From assembly GCA_011620595.1 (NCBI GenBank), contig WOYX01000037.1:8304-72303 (forward strand): 64,000 bases of DNA. Direction: 5' to 3'. Source of the DNA: Bacteroidales bacterium. GTDB taxonomy: Bacteria > Bacteroidota > Bacteroidia > Bacteroidales > VadinHA17. Below the pieces are notes generated by a model that did not search any database, was not told where the DNA came from, and worked only from the letters and a program-made list of their open reading frames with translations. Shown here in pieces: positions 9,404-19,293 of the stretch (position 1 is its first letter; each line of letters starts with the position of its first letter). A program made the position numbers and the translations under genes.

Positions 9404-9434
9404 TTTGAAAAGAGCAAAAGAAACGTTACTTTTG
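9404..9434 (+). promoter_or_regulatory. Promoter of the zapB-like/zapA operon
   Basis: A -33 TTTG (9404-9407) and a -7 TACTTTTG (9427-9434) are 19 bases apart, a full match to the Bacteroidota consensus. The ATG of the first gene is 17 bases downstream. Confidence 0.75.
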
Positions 9435-9451
9435 TATTATAGTTGTCAGTT

Positions 9452-9745
9452 ATGGAACCAAAAGGATATGAAGAGTATCTAATACTCAGAAGATCAGTAG
9501 AAAGCCTGGTTTCTGAGTATGAAAAAATGGTTGAGCTGACAGCCACTTTGAAGGATGAACTGTCAGCCGTGAGAGAGCAGCTGGCTGAAAAAAATGAAGA
9601 AGTAAAGGAGCTTCAAACAAGATATGAAAGAGCGAAGTTCTCGGGGGCGATCCTCGGGAGCGGGGAGGATGCCTTGACGGCAAGGAAGAGAGTGAGTGAA
9701 CTTGTGCGGGAGATAGATAAATGTATTGCTCTTTTAGACAGATAA
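9452..9745 (+). CDS. Small coiled-coil protein, ZapB-like
   Basis: The 97-residue protein is almost entirely a heptad-rich helix from residue 5 to 60, followed by a conserved-looking tail (ARKRVSELVREIDKCIALL). It lies 10 bases before zapA under a shared promoter. Small coiled-coil proteins next to zapA in Bacteroidota are presumed partners of the Z-ring, similar in role to ZapB. The assignment rests on context and coiled-coil character, as no sequence signature is decisive. The ATG at 9452 is chosen over a TTG nine bases earlier, which sits inside the promoter region. Confidence 0.65.
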   Translation: MEPKGYEEYLILRRSVESLVSEYEKMVELTATLKDELSAVREQLAEKNEEVKELQTRYERAKFSGAILGSGEDALTARKRVSELVREIDKCIALLDR

Positions 9746-9755
9746 TTATATAGCA

Positions 9756-10046
9756 ATGGATGATAAACTTTCGATCAGGGTTAATGTGGCCGACAGGTAT
9801 TATCCGTTGAAGGTTGAAGGTGAAAATGAGGAACGTATCCGTAAGGCGGCCCGGCTGATCAACGAGAAGGTGCTGCAATACAAGCAGCGCTACGTTGACA
9901 AGGACACACAGGATTTTCTGGCCATGGCAGCACTGCAGTACGTTATCAGGCTCATGGAGATAGAGGAGAGGGAGGAGGACAGTTCAGTCGTGGAGGGGCT
10001 GAAGGAGCTGACTGAGAAGATCAACCTCTGTCTGTCAAAAAAGTAG
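9756..10046 (+). CDS. zapA: Cell division protein ZapA
   Basis: The 96-residue protein matches ZapA: an N-terminal beta part (LSIRVNVADRYYPLKV), a helix with EERIRKAARLINEKV, and the family pattern DKDTQDFLAMAALQYV before a C-terminal coiled coil. ZapA is a cytoplasmic tetramer that bundles FtsZ filaments. It is the second gene of a two-gene operon and is followed by a structured RNA candidate and then RNase Y. Confidence 0.9.
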   Translation: MDDKLSIRVNVADRYYPLKVEGENEERIRKAARLINEKVLQYKQRYVDKDTQDFLAMAALQYVIRLMEIEEREEDSSVVEGLKELTEKINLCLSKK

Positions 10047-10141
10047 ATGCGCGTTCTTTAAAATAGCAGGATATTGCCCGCATTGTTTCTCTATTCGTTT
10101 TGGAAACTCAACAATTTGTACTTTGGAGTTGGTCTTGGATT

Positions 10142-10247
10142 GCCTAGGACAGGCCTCATCACGGTTCGCCGTGATCCCGATTGCATCGGGACGGTGGAAG
10201 CCCGAAGCAGGACAGCCGCTTCAACCATGTAGATATGGGGTTTTTTT
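10142..10247 (+). ncRNA. Candidate structured RNA between zapA and rny (possible 6S RNA)
   Basis: The gap between zapA and rny holds several helices in series. They are GCCT/AGGC (10142-10154), a perfect 7-bp stem ATCACGG/CCGTGAT with a TTCG tetraloop (10158-10175), CCCGAT/ATCGGG (10176-10190), and a 9-position helix GGTGGAAGC with GCTTCAACC (10193-10226, one mismatch). A short CCAT/ATGG stem and seven U follow, like a terminator. In many bacteria the 6S RNA gene lies next to zapA, so position suggests ssrS. The fold seen here is a row of hairpins rather than one long rod, so the family is unproven. Confidence 0.45.
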
Positions 10248-10297
10248 AAAAGTTGGAGGAACTCTGCGGGTTTTTTTATACTAATAAATTCAAAATT

Positions 10298-11854
10298 ATG
10301 ATCATAGCAGCTATATCATCAGGGGTCTGTTTCGCAATTGCCGGGGCAGCCTTTATAGCGGGATCAGCATTGTCATTTTACCTGTGGCAACTGATGCTGC
10401 GAAACAGAAGGAACAAGATAATCACTGAGGCGGAAGCAGAGGCTGAGGTCATCAAGAAGGAGAAGATACTACAGGCCAAGGAGCGTTTTCTGCAGCTCAA
10501 GGCAGAGCATGAGAAGGTAATCAATGAGCGCAACAACCGCATAACCCAGTCTGAGAACAGGATCAGGCAGAAGGAGCTAACCCTCTCACAGAAGCTTGAG
10601 GAGGCACAGCGACGAAAGAGTGAGGCTGACACCATCAGGGAGAGTCTGACACAGCAGATGGAACTGCTGGAGAAGAAGAATGAGGAACTCTCGAAGATGC
10701 ACCGTCAGAAGGTTGAGCAGCTTGAAACCATATCAGGCCTGTCGGCCGATGAGGCGAAGAACCAGCTTGTTGAGTCTCTGAAGGAAGAGGCACGGACCGA
10801 TGCAATGTCATACATCAATGAGATTCTCGATGATGCCAAGATGACGGCCACCAAGGAGGCCAAGCGGATAGTTCTGATGGCCATACAGCGTGTTGCGGCA
10901 GAGACTGCAATCGAGAATGCAGTAACGGTGTTCCACATCGACTCGGATGAAATCAAGGGCCGCATCATCGGCCGTGAAGGTCGAAACATCAGGGCTCTGG
11001 AGGCAGCCACCGGTGTTGAGATCATTGTTGACGACACCCCGGAGGCCATCGTACTCTCGGGTTTTGATCCGGTTCGCCGTGAGATAGCCCGCCTGGCGCT
11101 TCACCAGCTTGTCACTGATGGCCGTATCCACCCGGCCCGCATAGAAGAGATAGTTGAGAAGACAAGGAAACAGGTTGAAGAGGAGATCATTGAGACCGGA
11201 AAGCGTACCACCATTGACCTGGGAGTACACGGGCTGCATCCTGAGCTCATCAGGCTTGTAGGGAAGATGAAGTACCGGTCATCATACGGGCAGAACCTTC
11301 TTCAGCACTCGCGTGAGGTAGCCAATCTCGCCTCAATCATGGCCGCGGAGCTGGGACTCAATCCCAAGCTGGCCAAGAGAGCAGGGTTATTGCATGACAT
11401 AGGCAAGGTGCCCGATGATGAGCCCGAGCTGCCGCATGCCGTTCTGGGTATGAAGCTGGCCGAGAAGTACAAGGAGAAGCCGGAGGTCATCAATGCAATA
11501 GGTGCACATCATGACGAGACGGAGATGACCACCCTTATCGCACCTATAGTACAGGTGTGCGATGCCATCTCAGGAGCACGTCCCGGGGCCAGGCGCGAAG
11601 TCATTGAATCATACATCAAGAGGCTCAACGAGCTTGAGTCGGTTGCCCTGTCATACCCCGGGGTGACAAAGACCTATGCCATCCAGGCCGGCAGGGAGCT
11701 GAGAGTGATAGTGGGTGCAGACAAGGTGACAGACAATGATACAGAGAGTCTCTCCTTCGAGATAGCAAGGAAGATCCAGAATGAGATGACCTATCCCGGA
11801 CAGATAAAGATAACTGTGATAAGGGAGACCAGGGCTGTCAACTACGCAAAATGA
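10298..11854 (+). CDS. rny: Ribonuclease Y
   Basis: The 518-residue protein has the full RNase Y architecture: an N-terminal membrane segment (about residues 2-25), a long charged coiled coil (about 30-190), a KH domain with [13 protein letters not shown], and an HD domain with HSREV and LLHDIGK. It is a membrane-bound endoribonuclease that starts mRNA decay. The ATG at 10298 places the membrane anchor at the N-terminus; an earlier in-frame start at 10253 would add 15 residues that lie over the leader RNA. Its stop overlaps the wecB start by four bases (ATGA), indicating translational coupling. Confidence 0.95.
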   Translation: MIIAAISSGVCFAIAGAAFIAGSALSFYLWQLMLRNRRNKIITEAEAEAEVIKKEKILQAKERFLQLKAEHEKVINERNNRITQSENRIRQKELTLSQKLEEAQRRKSEADTIRESLTQQMELLEKKNEELSKMHRQKVEQLETISGLSADEAKNQLVESLKEEARTDAMSYINEILDDAKMTATKEAKRIVLMAIQRVAAETAIENAVTVFHIDSDEIKGRIIGREGRNIRALEAATGVEIIVDDTPEAIVLSGFDPVRREIARLALHQLVTDGRIHPARIEEIVEKTRKQVEEEIIETGKRTTIDLGVHGLHPELIRLVGKMKYRSSYGQNLLQHSREVANLASIMAAELGLNPKLAKRAGLLHDIGKVPDDEPELPHAVLGMKLAEKYKEKPEVINAIGAHHDETEMTTLIAPIVQVCDAISGARPGARREVIESYIKRLNELESVALSYPGVTKTYAIQAGRELRVIVGADKVTDNDTESLSFEIARKIQNEMTYPGQIKITVIRETRAVNYAK

Positions 11855-13011
11855 ACAAGCTGAAGATACTCAACATCGTTGGCGCCAGGCCTCAGATAAT
11901 TAAGGCTTCAGCCATCAGTCGCGCCATTGCCGGCGAGTTTGCTGAAGATATCACGGAAATAGTTGTCCATACCGGTCAGCATTATGACCGTGAGCTCTCC
12001 GAGGTCTTCTTTGACGAGCTGGAGATACGGATGCCGGATCATAATCTGCAAGTAGGGTCGGGCAGACACGGTCGCCAGACAGGCCTGATGATGGAACGCA
12101 TTGAGGATGTGATACTCAATGAGAAGCCTGACTGCGTAATCATCTACGGTGACACCAACTCAACCCTTGCTGCCGCCATAGCTGCCTCAAAGCAGCATTA
12201 CCCCGTGGTACACATCGAAGCCGGCATGAGGTCTTTCAACAAGGCCATGCCGGAGGAACTGAACCGAATCATGGCAGACCACGCCTCCACAATTCTCTTT
12301 GCGCCCACAAACACTGCCTTCAAGAACCTGATGGCCGAGGGCTTCCGCCCGGAAAACATTGCGCCCTATACCATCAACAACCCAAGAGTATTCCTCACCG
12401 GCGACATTATGTATGACAACAGCCTCTTCTATGCTGACCTCGCGGAGAAGAAGAAGCAGGATTTCATGGAGGGTCTGAAGCTCACGGAAAACGAGTATAT
12501 GCTTGTCACCATTCACCGCGACATGAATACCGATGACCCGGAGAGGCTCACCGCCATTTTCGGTACCCTGCTTGAACTGGCGGAGAACAACAGCATCATA
12601 ATGGTCATGCCGCTTCATCCCAGGACAATGGTAGCGTTACGCAACAGGGCACCGGAGTTATATCAGGCCCTGACGGAGAGCCGGCACATCACCGTTGTCC
12701 GGCCTGTTTCCTTCCTTGAGATGATAATGCTTGAGAAAAAGGCGCGGCTGATTATCACTGACTCAGGAGGGGTTCAGAAGGAGAGTCACTTCTTCTCAAA
12801 GCCTTGCATAGTGCTTAGAAAGGAGACCGAATGGGTGGAGCTGGTCAAAAACGGCACCGTCAGGCTGGCTGATGCTGACCCCGCAAGGATCAGGGAGGCA
12901 TGGGATTACTTCATGAACAGCAGTGAGGTACTTCAATATCCGGCCTTTTACGGCAACGGCAAGGCTGCCATGACAATGCTCAGGGAGATACTGGAGATAT
13001 TCAGGAGCTGA
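11851..13011 (+). CDS. wecB: UDP-N-acetylglucosamine 2-epimerase
   Basis: The 386-residue protein matches the non-hydrolysing epimerase family. It has the N-terminal [10 protein letters not shown] loop, the [10 protein letters not shown] segment, [15 protein letters not shown] and the nucleotide-binding [10 protein letters not shown] motif. It interconverts UDP-GlcNAc and UDP-ManNAc for surface glycans. It starts inside the last codon of rny, an unusual partner, and converges with the nucleoside phosphorylase with an 11-base overlap. No other glycan genes are adjacent. Confidence 0.93.
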   Translation: MNKLKILNIVGARPQIIKASAISRAIAGEFAEDITEIVVHTGQHYDRELSEVFFDELEIRMPDHNLQVGSGRHGRQTGLMMERIEDVILNEKPDCVIIYGDTNSTLAAAIAASKQHYPVVHIEAGMRSFNKAMPEELNRIMADHASTILFAPTNTAFKNLMAEGFRPENIAPYTINNPRVFLTGDIMYDNSLFYADLAEKKKQDFMEGLKLTENEYMLVTIHRDMNTDDPERLTAIFGTLLELAENNSIIMVMPLHPRTMVALRNRAPELYQALTESRHITVVRPVSFLEMIMLEKKARLIITDSGGVQKESHFFSKPCIVLRKETEWVELVKNGTVRLADADPARIREAWDYFMNSSEVLQYPAFYGNGKAAMTMLREILEIFRS

Positions 13012-13864
13012 GTCCGTCAAGAAGTGTCCTGGCCAGTGACTCCACGGCAGGCTTGTAATCAGTCAGGAACTCGCCGGTGACACGGTTGGCAATCACCACG
13101 CAGATAGTCAATGCCTTATGGTTGAGAAGCTTCGCCAGTCCGTATATTGCTGAGCTCTCCATCTCATAGTTGGTAATCCTCTCCCCTCTGAACCGGAATG
13201 TTGCAATTTTGTCATTAATCTCACTGTCAAACGGTTCGAGCCTAAGGTGGCGTCCCTGGGGACCGTAGAAACCAGGGGCGGAGATAGTGATTCCTTTGGT
13301 TATCTCTGCCGCAATGTTTTCAAGCAGGAAGGGGTCAGCCTCCACCGCATACGGATATGCAAGTGAGTCAGGCCACTCGAGGTGATCTGCGAGGGCATCG
13401 GCAAGCATGTGATCGATACACCATTCGTAACCTTCATAGAAATGCAGCAATCCGTCAAATCCTACCGCCCTGGCCGTGGCGATAAAGGATCCCGGGGGAA
13501 GGTCAGACTGCAGTCCGCCTGCAGTGCCAAGCCTGACGAAGGTGAGTGAGCGCAGCTCGTCCTTTGTCATTCCGGTGGTGAGATCAATATTTGCCAGAGC
13601 ATCCAGCTCATTGACCACAATGTCAATGTTGTCAGTCCCGATCCCTGAGGATATCACGGAAAATTCCGTATCCCGGTAACTGCCCGTGACAGTGCTGAAC
13701 TCCCGGTTGCTCTTTCTCACGCGGACCGTGTCAAAAATCTGCCCAATGGTCTCAACCCTGTCCGGGTCTCCCACGATTATGATCCGGTCAGCGATCTCAT
13801 CCGGCAGCAGGTGCAGATGGAATATCGATCCGTCAGCATTGGTTATCAGCTCACTCTTCTTCAT
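13001..13864 (-). CDS. Nucleoside phosphorylase (uridine phosphorylase-like)
   Basis: The 287-residue protein belongs to the PNP/UDP family: VGDPDRVE near the N-terminus binds phosphate, VRLGTAGGLQ is the central motif, and NYEMESSAIYGLA is the ribose-binding ME segment. It cleaves nucleosides with phosphate into base plus ribose-1-phosphate. The arrangement looks more like uridine phosphorylase than classical PNP, but base specificity cannot be fixed by eye. Upstream there is a long untranslated leader with hairpins (13865-14083). Confidence 0.85.
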   Translation of the reverse strand: MKKSELITNADGSIFHLHLLPDEIADRIIIVGDPDRVETIGQIFDTVRVRKSNREFSTVTGSYRDTEFSVISSGIGTDNIDIVVNELDALANIDLTTGMTKDELRSLTFVRLGTAGGLQSDLPPGSFIATARAVGFDGLLHFYEGYEWCIDHMLADALADHLEWPDSLAYPYAVEADPFLLENIAAEITKGITISAPGFYGPQGRHLRLEPFDSEINDKIATFRFRGERITNYEMESSAIYGLAKLLNHKALTICVVIANRVTGEFLTDYKPAVESLARTLLDGLSS

Positions 13865-14083
13865 AAGTATATTTGGTTATTATTGTATTGGTCTAATGGA
13901 AATTGCATGAAATAAAATAATCATATCCATTTGTGAGTTGCTGCTCATGTAAGTTTCATCCGTAAATATATTGTTAACTACATTAATCAAACGGAACTTG
14001 CAGGGAATTTTGTACTCAATTCCCTGTATGAGCTATGCTCACGCAAGTTTCACCTCTCTGAATGAGAGGCTGCAAAAATACAA
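13865..14083 (-). promoter_or_regulatory. Promoter and structured leader of the nucleoside phosphorylase
   Basis: The minus strand carries a perfect -7 element TATTTTTG followed by C (14073-14080), so transcription should begin near 14067 and run about 200 bases before the start codon at 13864. This leader contains the stem CCTCTC/GAGAGG (14053-14069), a perfect 9-bp stem CAGGGAATT/AATTCCCTG with 8-base loop (14001-14026), and two near-identical 17-base direct repeats (13942-13958 and 14036-14052, two mismatches). I recognise no known riboswitch. The remainder to 14246 holds nothing further I can support. Confidence 0.5.
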
Positions 14084-14246
14084 AAAATGTGATCAGCAAG
14101 AAATTCTGATCGTTTGTCTTTACCGCTGTTAAAGATTGTTAATATCTTGCGGAAACAGCAGATTCAGGAGTGAGTGAAATATATTTGCTGCCCGAACCTT
14201 ATATGTCCTCATGACCTCCACTGTTGCCAACATCATTTCAGAGCGG

Positions 14247-16715
14247 ATGAAGCTGATCATCCTCATCGCGCTCCTTCTCACCATTGCTTCTGTCAGGCAT
14301 GCAAACGGCCAGGAGAGGAGGAGCCTGCCGGCACTGAGGATGGATGATCCCATCACCGTTGACGGGGCATTGGATGAGAGTGCGTGGGAGAAGGCTGTGG
14401 CGGCGACCGATTTTATAATTTACAGCCCCTATAACGGTGTTTTGTCACGTTTCAGGACAGAGGTCAGGGTTTTATATGACGATGATGCGCTCTACATTGG
14501 AGCCATGATGTATGATGATCACCCTGACAGTATTTTTTCCGAGCTGGGTCAGAGGGATGCCGGCGACATCAACGCGGATCATTTTTATGTTGAGATCTCC
14601 CCGTTCAACGACGGGCTCAACGGAGAGATGTTCAAGGTGTCTGCATCAAATGTGCAGATTGACAACAAACTGACTACGGGCGACAGCTGGGAGCACCAGG
14701 ATACATGGGACGCGGTATGGAACAGCCGCACACAGATCGGCACCGACGGATGGAGTGCTGAGTTGATGATTCCCTATTCGGCACTCAGGTTCCCCAAATC
14801 CTCCAGCCAGGTATGGGGCATAAATTTCTGGCGTGAGGTGCGCCGCGTGAGGGAGACCTCTTCGTGGAACTTCGTGACCAGGGAGTTTGGCGGAACCATA
14901 GCTCATCTCGGCGAGCTGACGGGCATTGCTGACATTAAACCGCCGTTGCGCCTCTCCCTGGTGCCGTACGTCTCAGGTTACCTTGAGCACGGCACAGAGC
15001 AGCAGGGGGTGGGTACATCGTGGAACGGCGGCCTTGATCTTAAGCTTGGCCTTTCGGAGAGCTTTACCCTTGATGCCACTCTCATACCTGATTTCGGGCA
15101 GGTGCTGTCTGATGACCGCATACTGAACCTCACCCCCTATGAGGTGAAGTACAATGAGAAGCGGCCTTTCTTCATGGAAGGAACCGAGCTCTTCAACCGG
15201 GGAAACATCTTCTACTCACGCAGGATAGGAGGGACGCCGCACCTCGTTGGAGACGTTCATGACATGGCAGAACCGGGGGAGATTTTTACCAGCAACCCTG
15301 CAGAAGTAAGTCTACTCAATGCCACGAAGGTTTCGGGAAGAACGCACGGGGGACTCGGCATTGGACTGTTCAACGCCGTGACGTCAGGAATGTATGCTGA
15401 ACTCAGGGATACGGTTACCGGGGCAACACGCAGAGTGATGACCGAACCTCTGACCAACTACAATATGATGGTTCTCGACCAGACGCTTAATAATGACTCC
15501 TATGTGAGCCTGGCCAACACAAACGTCATCAGGGCTGCCGAAAAGGATGAGCACTTCTATACTGCCAACGTCACCGCCATCGAGGCCCTTCTGAAGACCA
15601 GGAACAGGCTTTACTCAGCGTCGGCCGCTGTGGCGCTGAGCCAGAAATACTACTCCGCCGCTGAAACCGGCCTTGGTCATTCGGTCAGTCTGAATATCGG
15701 AAAGACGGGAGGGAAGTTTCGGACCGACTATGACTTCTCTGTTGTGAGTGACAGTTATGACCCGAATGATATGGGATACCTGCGCAGAAACAACGAGCTT
15801 GAACAATCAGTGGACTTCTCATACAATACCTACGAGCCCAGGGGAAACATAATGACAACCCGCAGTTCGGTTGATCTAAACTATGACCAGCTGTACAAAC
15901 CGCGTGCATTTACTTCGGCTTCGGTCAGTCTCAGCGAAATGATTATCCTGATGAACTACTGGTCGTTTTCTGTTGACATGCAATTTACGCCCTGGGGTGA
16001 AGATGACTATTTTGAACCCCGAACTCGTGACATGTCAAAGTTCTATCATCGTCCTGCAGCATTTGAGACCAGCTTCAGGGGTGACACCGACAAGAGCAAA
16101 AAACTCTATGCCGAGCTCCAGGGTGAATACTATAAAGCCTGGTCAGAATTCAATCAGCATGGTTTTGCATGGTCGCTTCAATCTGAATACAAGGTGAACA
16201 GGAGGTTCTCAATCCAATACAGCCTGAGCATGGAGAGAATGTTCAATGACATAGGCTATGTCATGATAAACCCGGCAGATATGACAATCTTCGGGAGGCG
16301 CAATATCAAAACAGTAACCAATACCCTGTCAGGTGCGTTCATATTCAGCGCAAATTCCTACCTGACACTGAGGGGAAGACATTACTGGTCAGGGGCAGAT
16401 TATGACAACAGCTACTTTGAGCTTATGGATGATGGCAGCCTGAGGAAATTGCTTACTCCTGACGTCATGATCAACAATGACGTCAACACCAACTTCCTGA
16501 ATGTTGATGTAGTTTATACCTGGCGTTTTGCACCAGGCAGCGAGCTCTCCCTCGTCTGGAAGAATGCCATCTACTCCGAGGGGAATGTGATAGTCAGTGA
16601 TGCTCTGGGTAATTTTTCCGATCTTCTTTCAATGCCACAGACAAACAGTCTCTCTTTGAAAATTTTGTACTACCTTGACTACCAGAATTTCAAAAAGCTG
16701 TTTTCAGCCAGATAA
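14247..16715 (+). CDS. DUF5916 outer-membrane-type protein with CBM9-like domain
   Basis: The 822-residue protein starts with a clean signal peptide (cut near HANGQ). A CBM9-like beta-sandwich with VDGALDESAWEKA and SAELMIPYSALRF follows (about residues 30-210). The large DUF5916 region resembles an outer-membrane beta-barrel (NEKRPFFMEGTELF is characteristic) and runs to a final aromatic strand. Such proteins are common in Bacteroidota and of unknown function, presumably in the outer membrane. The ATG at 14247 is preferred because it starts the signal peptide. It stands 12 bases before the DUF4293 gene. Confidence 0.85.
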   Translation: MKLIILIALLLTIASVRHANGQERRSLPALRMDDPITVDGALDESAWEKAVAATDFIIYSPYNGVLSRFRTEVRVLYDDDALYIGAMMYDDHPDSIFSELGQRDAGDINADHFYVEISPFNDGLNGEMFKVSASNVQIDNKLTTGDSWEHQDTWDAVWNSRTQIGTDGWSAELMIPYSALRFPKSSSQVWGINFWREVRRVRETSSWNFVTREFGGTIAHLGELTGIADIKPPLRLSLVPYVSGYLEHGTEQQGVGTSWNGGLDLKLGLSESFTLDATLIPDFGQVLSDDRILNLTPYEVKYNEKRPFFMEGTELFNRGNIFYSRRIGGTPHLVGDVHDMAEPGEIFTSNPAEVSLLNATKVSGRTHGGLGIGLFNAVTSGMYAELRDTVTGATRRVMTEPLTNYNMMVLDQTLNNDSYVSLANTNVIRAAEKDEHFYTANVTAIEALLKTRNRLYSASAAVALSQKYYSAAETGLGHSVSLNIGKTGGKFRTDYDFSVVSDSYDPNDMGYLRRNNELEQSVDFSYNTYEPRGNIMTTRSSVDLNYDQLYKPRAFTSASVSLSEMIILMNYWSFSVDMQFTPWGEDDYFEPRTRDMSKFYHRPAAFETSFRGDTDKSKKLYAELQGEYYKAWSEFNQHGFAWSLQSEYKVNRRFSIQYSLSMERMFNDIGYVMINPADMTIFGRRNIKTVTNTLSGAFIFSANSYLTLRGRHYWSGADYDNSYFELMDDGSLRKLLTPDVMINNDVNTNFLNVDVVYTWRFAPGSELSLVWKNAIYSEGNVIVSDALGNFSDLLSMPQTNSLSLKILYYLDYQNFKKLFSAR

Positions 16716-16727
16716 CTGTAAAATAAC

Positions 16728-17183
16728 ATGATACAAAGGATTCAGACATTATTTCTGCTTGGCGTGGCAGTTCTGTCGGGACTGATGCTTACGGGTGATC
16801 TCGTGATGATGGACAGCGGAAGCGGTACTCTCTTCAGCATAAGTTTCATGGGGCTGGCAGAAGAGGGAGGAACGATACTTCAGCGTCTGTGGCCGCTCAC
16901 TTTCCTTCTTGCGCTGGTGCCGGTGCTGGCACTGGTTGCACTGTTCCTTTACAGGAAGAGGTCACTGCAGATGCGTGTCACCATGATCGTGCTCCTGCTT
17001 TCCCTGGGAACATTTCTCCTGGGTGCATTTTATGTATTGATGTTTGACAGGAAGATTGACATTACGGTACTGTGGAAGGTCAGGGCACTCTTTCCGCTGG
17101 TCTCAGCCATACTGGCATGGCTTGCCTACCGTGCCATTCTCAAAGATGAGATGCTGGTAAAATCCTACGACCGGCTCAGATGA
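16728..17183 (+). CDS. DUF4293 membrane protein
   Basis: The 151-residue protein begins MIQRIQT and ends with the SYDRLR motif, typical of the Bacteroidota DUF4293 family. Four hydrophobic stretches (about residues 5-25, 52-74, 84-105, 118-136) predict a four-helix inner-membrane protein. Function is unknown. Its end overlaps the end of pyrI by 8 bases (convergent). Confidence 0.88.
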   Translation: MIQRIQTLFLLGVAVLSGLMLTGDLVMMDSGSGTLFSISFMGLAEEGGTILQRLWPLTFLLALVPVLALVALFLYRKRSLQMRVTMIVLLLSLGTFLLGAFYVLMFDRKIDITVLWKVRALFPLVSAILAWLAYRAILKDEMLVKSYDRLR

Positions 17184-17643
17184 TCTCCAACCGTTCCTGG
17201 TCTGTGATCTTCTCGCAGTAGTGGCATTTAAGCGCAACCGGTTTCTTCGATACAACCTTGAACCGCGTTGTAACCTTCTCGAAGTTGGTGATGCACTTCG
17301 GGTTCATGCATTTGGCAATTGCAGTGATGGTGTCAGGTACTGACACTACACGCTTCTCAACAACCTCGTAATCCCTGATGATATTAAGCTTGGCGTTGGG
17401 TGCAACCAGGGCAATACGGTTGATATCATCATCCTCAAAAAAGACTCCCGCGATCTTGATGATCGCCTTCTTGCCGTCGGTTTTGCTGTCAAGGTTGGTG
17501 CCGAAAGTGATCTGGTTGTTTATCTTGTCGAGGCCCAGTATCTTGATTACCTTGAAGAGGGTTCTGGCCGGTATGTGATCTATCACTGTGCCGCTCTCGA
17601 TGGCACTGACGAGCAACTGCTTCGGATCATTTGCGTTTTTCAT
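17176..17643 (-). CDS. pyrI: Aspartate carbamoyltransferase regulatory subunit
   Basis: The 155-residue protein has the allosteric domain (VIDHIPARTLFKVIKILGL) and a C-terminal zinc domain with all four Cys ligands (Cys112, Cys117, Cys140, Cys143). PyrI dimers bind ATP/CTP and link the catalytic PyrB trimers in aspartate transcarbamoylase, giving CTP feedback control of pyrimidine synthesis. It lies 6 bases after pyrB in the same operon. CTP synthase is also in this window (37989). Confidence 0.96.
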   Translation of the reverse strand: MKNANDPKQLLVSAIESGTVIDHIPARTLFKVIKILGLDKINNQITFGTNLDSKTDGKKAIIKIAGVFFEDDDINRIALVAPNAKLNIIRDYEVVEKRVVSVPDTITAIAKCMNPKCITNFEKVTTRFKVVSKKPVALKCHYCEKITDQERLEII

Positions 17644-17649
17644 GACCTT

Positions 17650-18558
17650 CTATTTAAGTCCGAGTAAAGTGGTTATGATAGCCTGCCGGGTGAAGACCCC
17701 GTTGAGCGCCTGTTCAAAATAGTAAGCCTTGGTGTTGGCATCCACGTCGGTGTTGATCTCGTTCACCCTGGGCAGGGGATGGAGTATCTTCATGCCCTGC
17801 TTGGTTTCACCGAGCATGTTTTCATGCAGTACGTAGGCGTTTTTCACCTTCTCGTACTCCATCGGGTCCGAGAACCGTTCGCGCTGAACCCGGGTCATAT
17901 AGATGATATCTGCCATGTTTATGACCTCCGTCAGGTTGGATGTCTCGTAATAAGTAAGTCCCAGGTTCCTCAGATAGAGCTTGTATTCATCAGGCATCAT
18001 CAGTTCCTCCGGAGCAACGAAATTGAAGGAGGTCTTCCATCGTGACATTGCCATAAGGAGAGAGTGCACCGTGCGCCCGTATTTAAGGTCGCCCACCATG
18101 CATATGTTGAGTTTGTCAAGAGTGCCCTGCGTCTTCAGGATGGAATAGAGGTCAAGGAGCGTCTGGGTGGGATGCTGGTTGGCGCCGTCACCGGCGTTGA
18201 TGACAGGCACCGTGGATATCTCACTGGCATACCTGGCACTTCCCTCTATCGGGTGTCGCATGACTATCAGATCAGCATAATTGTTAACAGTCCTGATAGT
18301 GTCATTCAGTGTCTCCCCCTTGGTGACACTGGAGCTGGATGAGTCGGTAAAGCCTATCACATTTCCGCCCAGCTTGTTCACGGCACTTTCAAAGCTGAGC
18401 CGCGTGCGTGTTGAGGGTTCGAAGAAGAGAGTAGCCACAACCCTGCCGCGAAGGATATCCTGAATAGGCTCCTTCTCAAATTCCGCGGCAAGATCAAGTA
18501 TTTTCATTATCTCCGCGGTGGTCAGATCATCAATTGATACTAAACTTCTGGTTTTCAT
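17650..18558 (-). CDS. pyrB: Aspartate carbamoyltransferase catalytic subunit
   Basis: The 302-residue protein carries the carbamoyl-phosphate loop STRTR (residues 49-53) in [15 protein letters not shown], the second loop [24 protein letters not shown], and [10 protein letters not shown] near the C-terminus. It condenses carbamoyl phosphate with aspartate in the first committed step of pyrimidine synthesis. The ATG at 18558 gives the usual N-terminus; a longer frame to 18591 would run through the promoter. It is followed at once by pyrI. Confidence 0.96.
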   Translation of the reverse strand: MKTRSLVSIDDLTTAEIMKILDLAAEFEKEPIQDILRGRVVATLFFEPSTRTRLSFESAVNKLGGNVIGFTDSSSSSVTKGETLNDTIRTVNNYADLIVMRHPIEGSARYASEISTVPVINAGDGANQHPTQTLLDLYSILKTQGTLDKLNICMVGDLKYGRTVHSLLMAMSRWKTSFNFVAPEELMMPDEYKLYLRNLGLTYYETSNLTEVINMADIIYMTRVQRERFSDPMEYEKVKNAYVLHENMLGETKQGMKILHPLPRVNEINTDVDANTKAYYFEQALNGVFTRQAIITTLLGLK

Positions 18559-18588
18559 AAAAATGCGTTTTTGATGCCCGGGTTTGTA

Positions 18589-18596
18589 CAAATTTA
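18589..18596 (-). promoter_or_regulatory. -7 element of pyrBI promoter
   Basis: The minus strand reads TAAATTTG, a perfect TAnnTTTG match, 30 bases upstream of the pyrB ATG. No exact -33 TTTG is present. The leader is too short for the pyrBI attenuator seen in enterobacteria. Confidence 0.55.
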
Positions 18597-18652
18597 TGAT
18601 AACTGCTGCTGGAAAATACCCGGTGTTAAAAAGTATTTGAAAAATAATTTTC

Positions 18653-19273
18653 TCAGGTTGTGCGGATCCATTCTGCCTTGAGTCCTGCTATCTTGTTCAA
18701 CCTCTCTGTAACTTGCAGGGAGAGGGAAACCCTGAACGAAACCTCCACCGATACCTCCTGTCCTGTGTAACGGTGTGCCGACTGTCCGCAGTTCTCTTCT
18801 TTCAGTACCTTCATAACGTCGTTCATCGCCTGGTAGGGGAATGTGATGAGCCAGAACTCAGTTAGGTGGCGTTCACTTACCGTGGTATTTTCAAGAGCGT
18901 CGGCTGCAGCGGTGCGGTAGGCATTTATGAGTCCGCTGACGCCCAGGAGTGTACCTCCGAAATACCTGATCACTACCACCAGTATGTTTGTCAGCTCCCT
19001 GGAATTGATCTGGCCCAGTATGGGTTTGCCGGCGGTGCCCGACGGTTCGCCGTCATCGTTGACCCTCCAGGTCTGCCTGTCAGGTGAAAGGACCCATGCA
19101 TAGCAGTGGTGCCTGGCATCATGATACTCCCTGCGCAGCTCCTCAAGCCTCTTTTTTATCTCCTCCTGTGATGAAACAGGGATGGCATGGGCGATAAACC
19201 TGCTGCCCTTCGCCTTGAAGAGTCCTTTTGCTTCATAATCAATAGTTTTATAAGTATCGGAGAAGAGCATCAT
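18653..19273 (-). CDS. yigZ: YigZ/IMPACT family protein
   Basis: The 206-residue protein shows the UPF0029 core ([44 protein letters not shown]) and a C-terminal DUF1949-like ferredoxin fold domain. The family includes E. coli YigZ and eukaryotic IMPACT, linked to translation regulation; bacterial function is uncertain. It is the last gene of a three-gene minus-strand run with namZ and the TauE-like exporter, 20 bases downstream of the latter. A second Met at residue 2 could be the start. Confidence 0.92.
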   Translation of the reverse strand: MMLFSDTYKTIDYEAKGLFKAKGSRFIAHAIPVSSQEEIKKRLEELRREYHDARHHCYAWVLSPDRQTWRVNDDGEPSGTAGKPILGQINSRELTNILVVVIRYFGGTLLGVSGLINAYRTAAADALENTTVSERHLTEFWLITFPYQAMNDVMKVLKEENCGQSAHRYTGQEVSVEVSFRVSLSLQVTERLNKIAGLKAEWIRTT

Positions 19274-19293
19274 ATTGCCGAATATATATAGTT

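Noticed and set aside
9334..9546. N-terminal extension of the M23 peptidase
   Set aside because: It would overlap the zap promoter and precede, not include, the signal peptide that begins at 9333.
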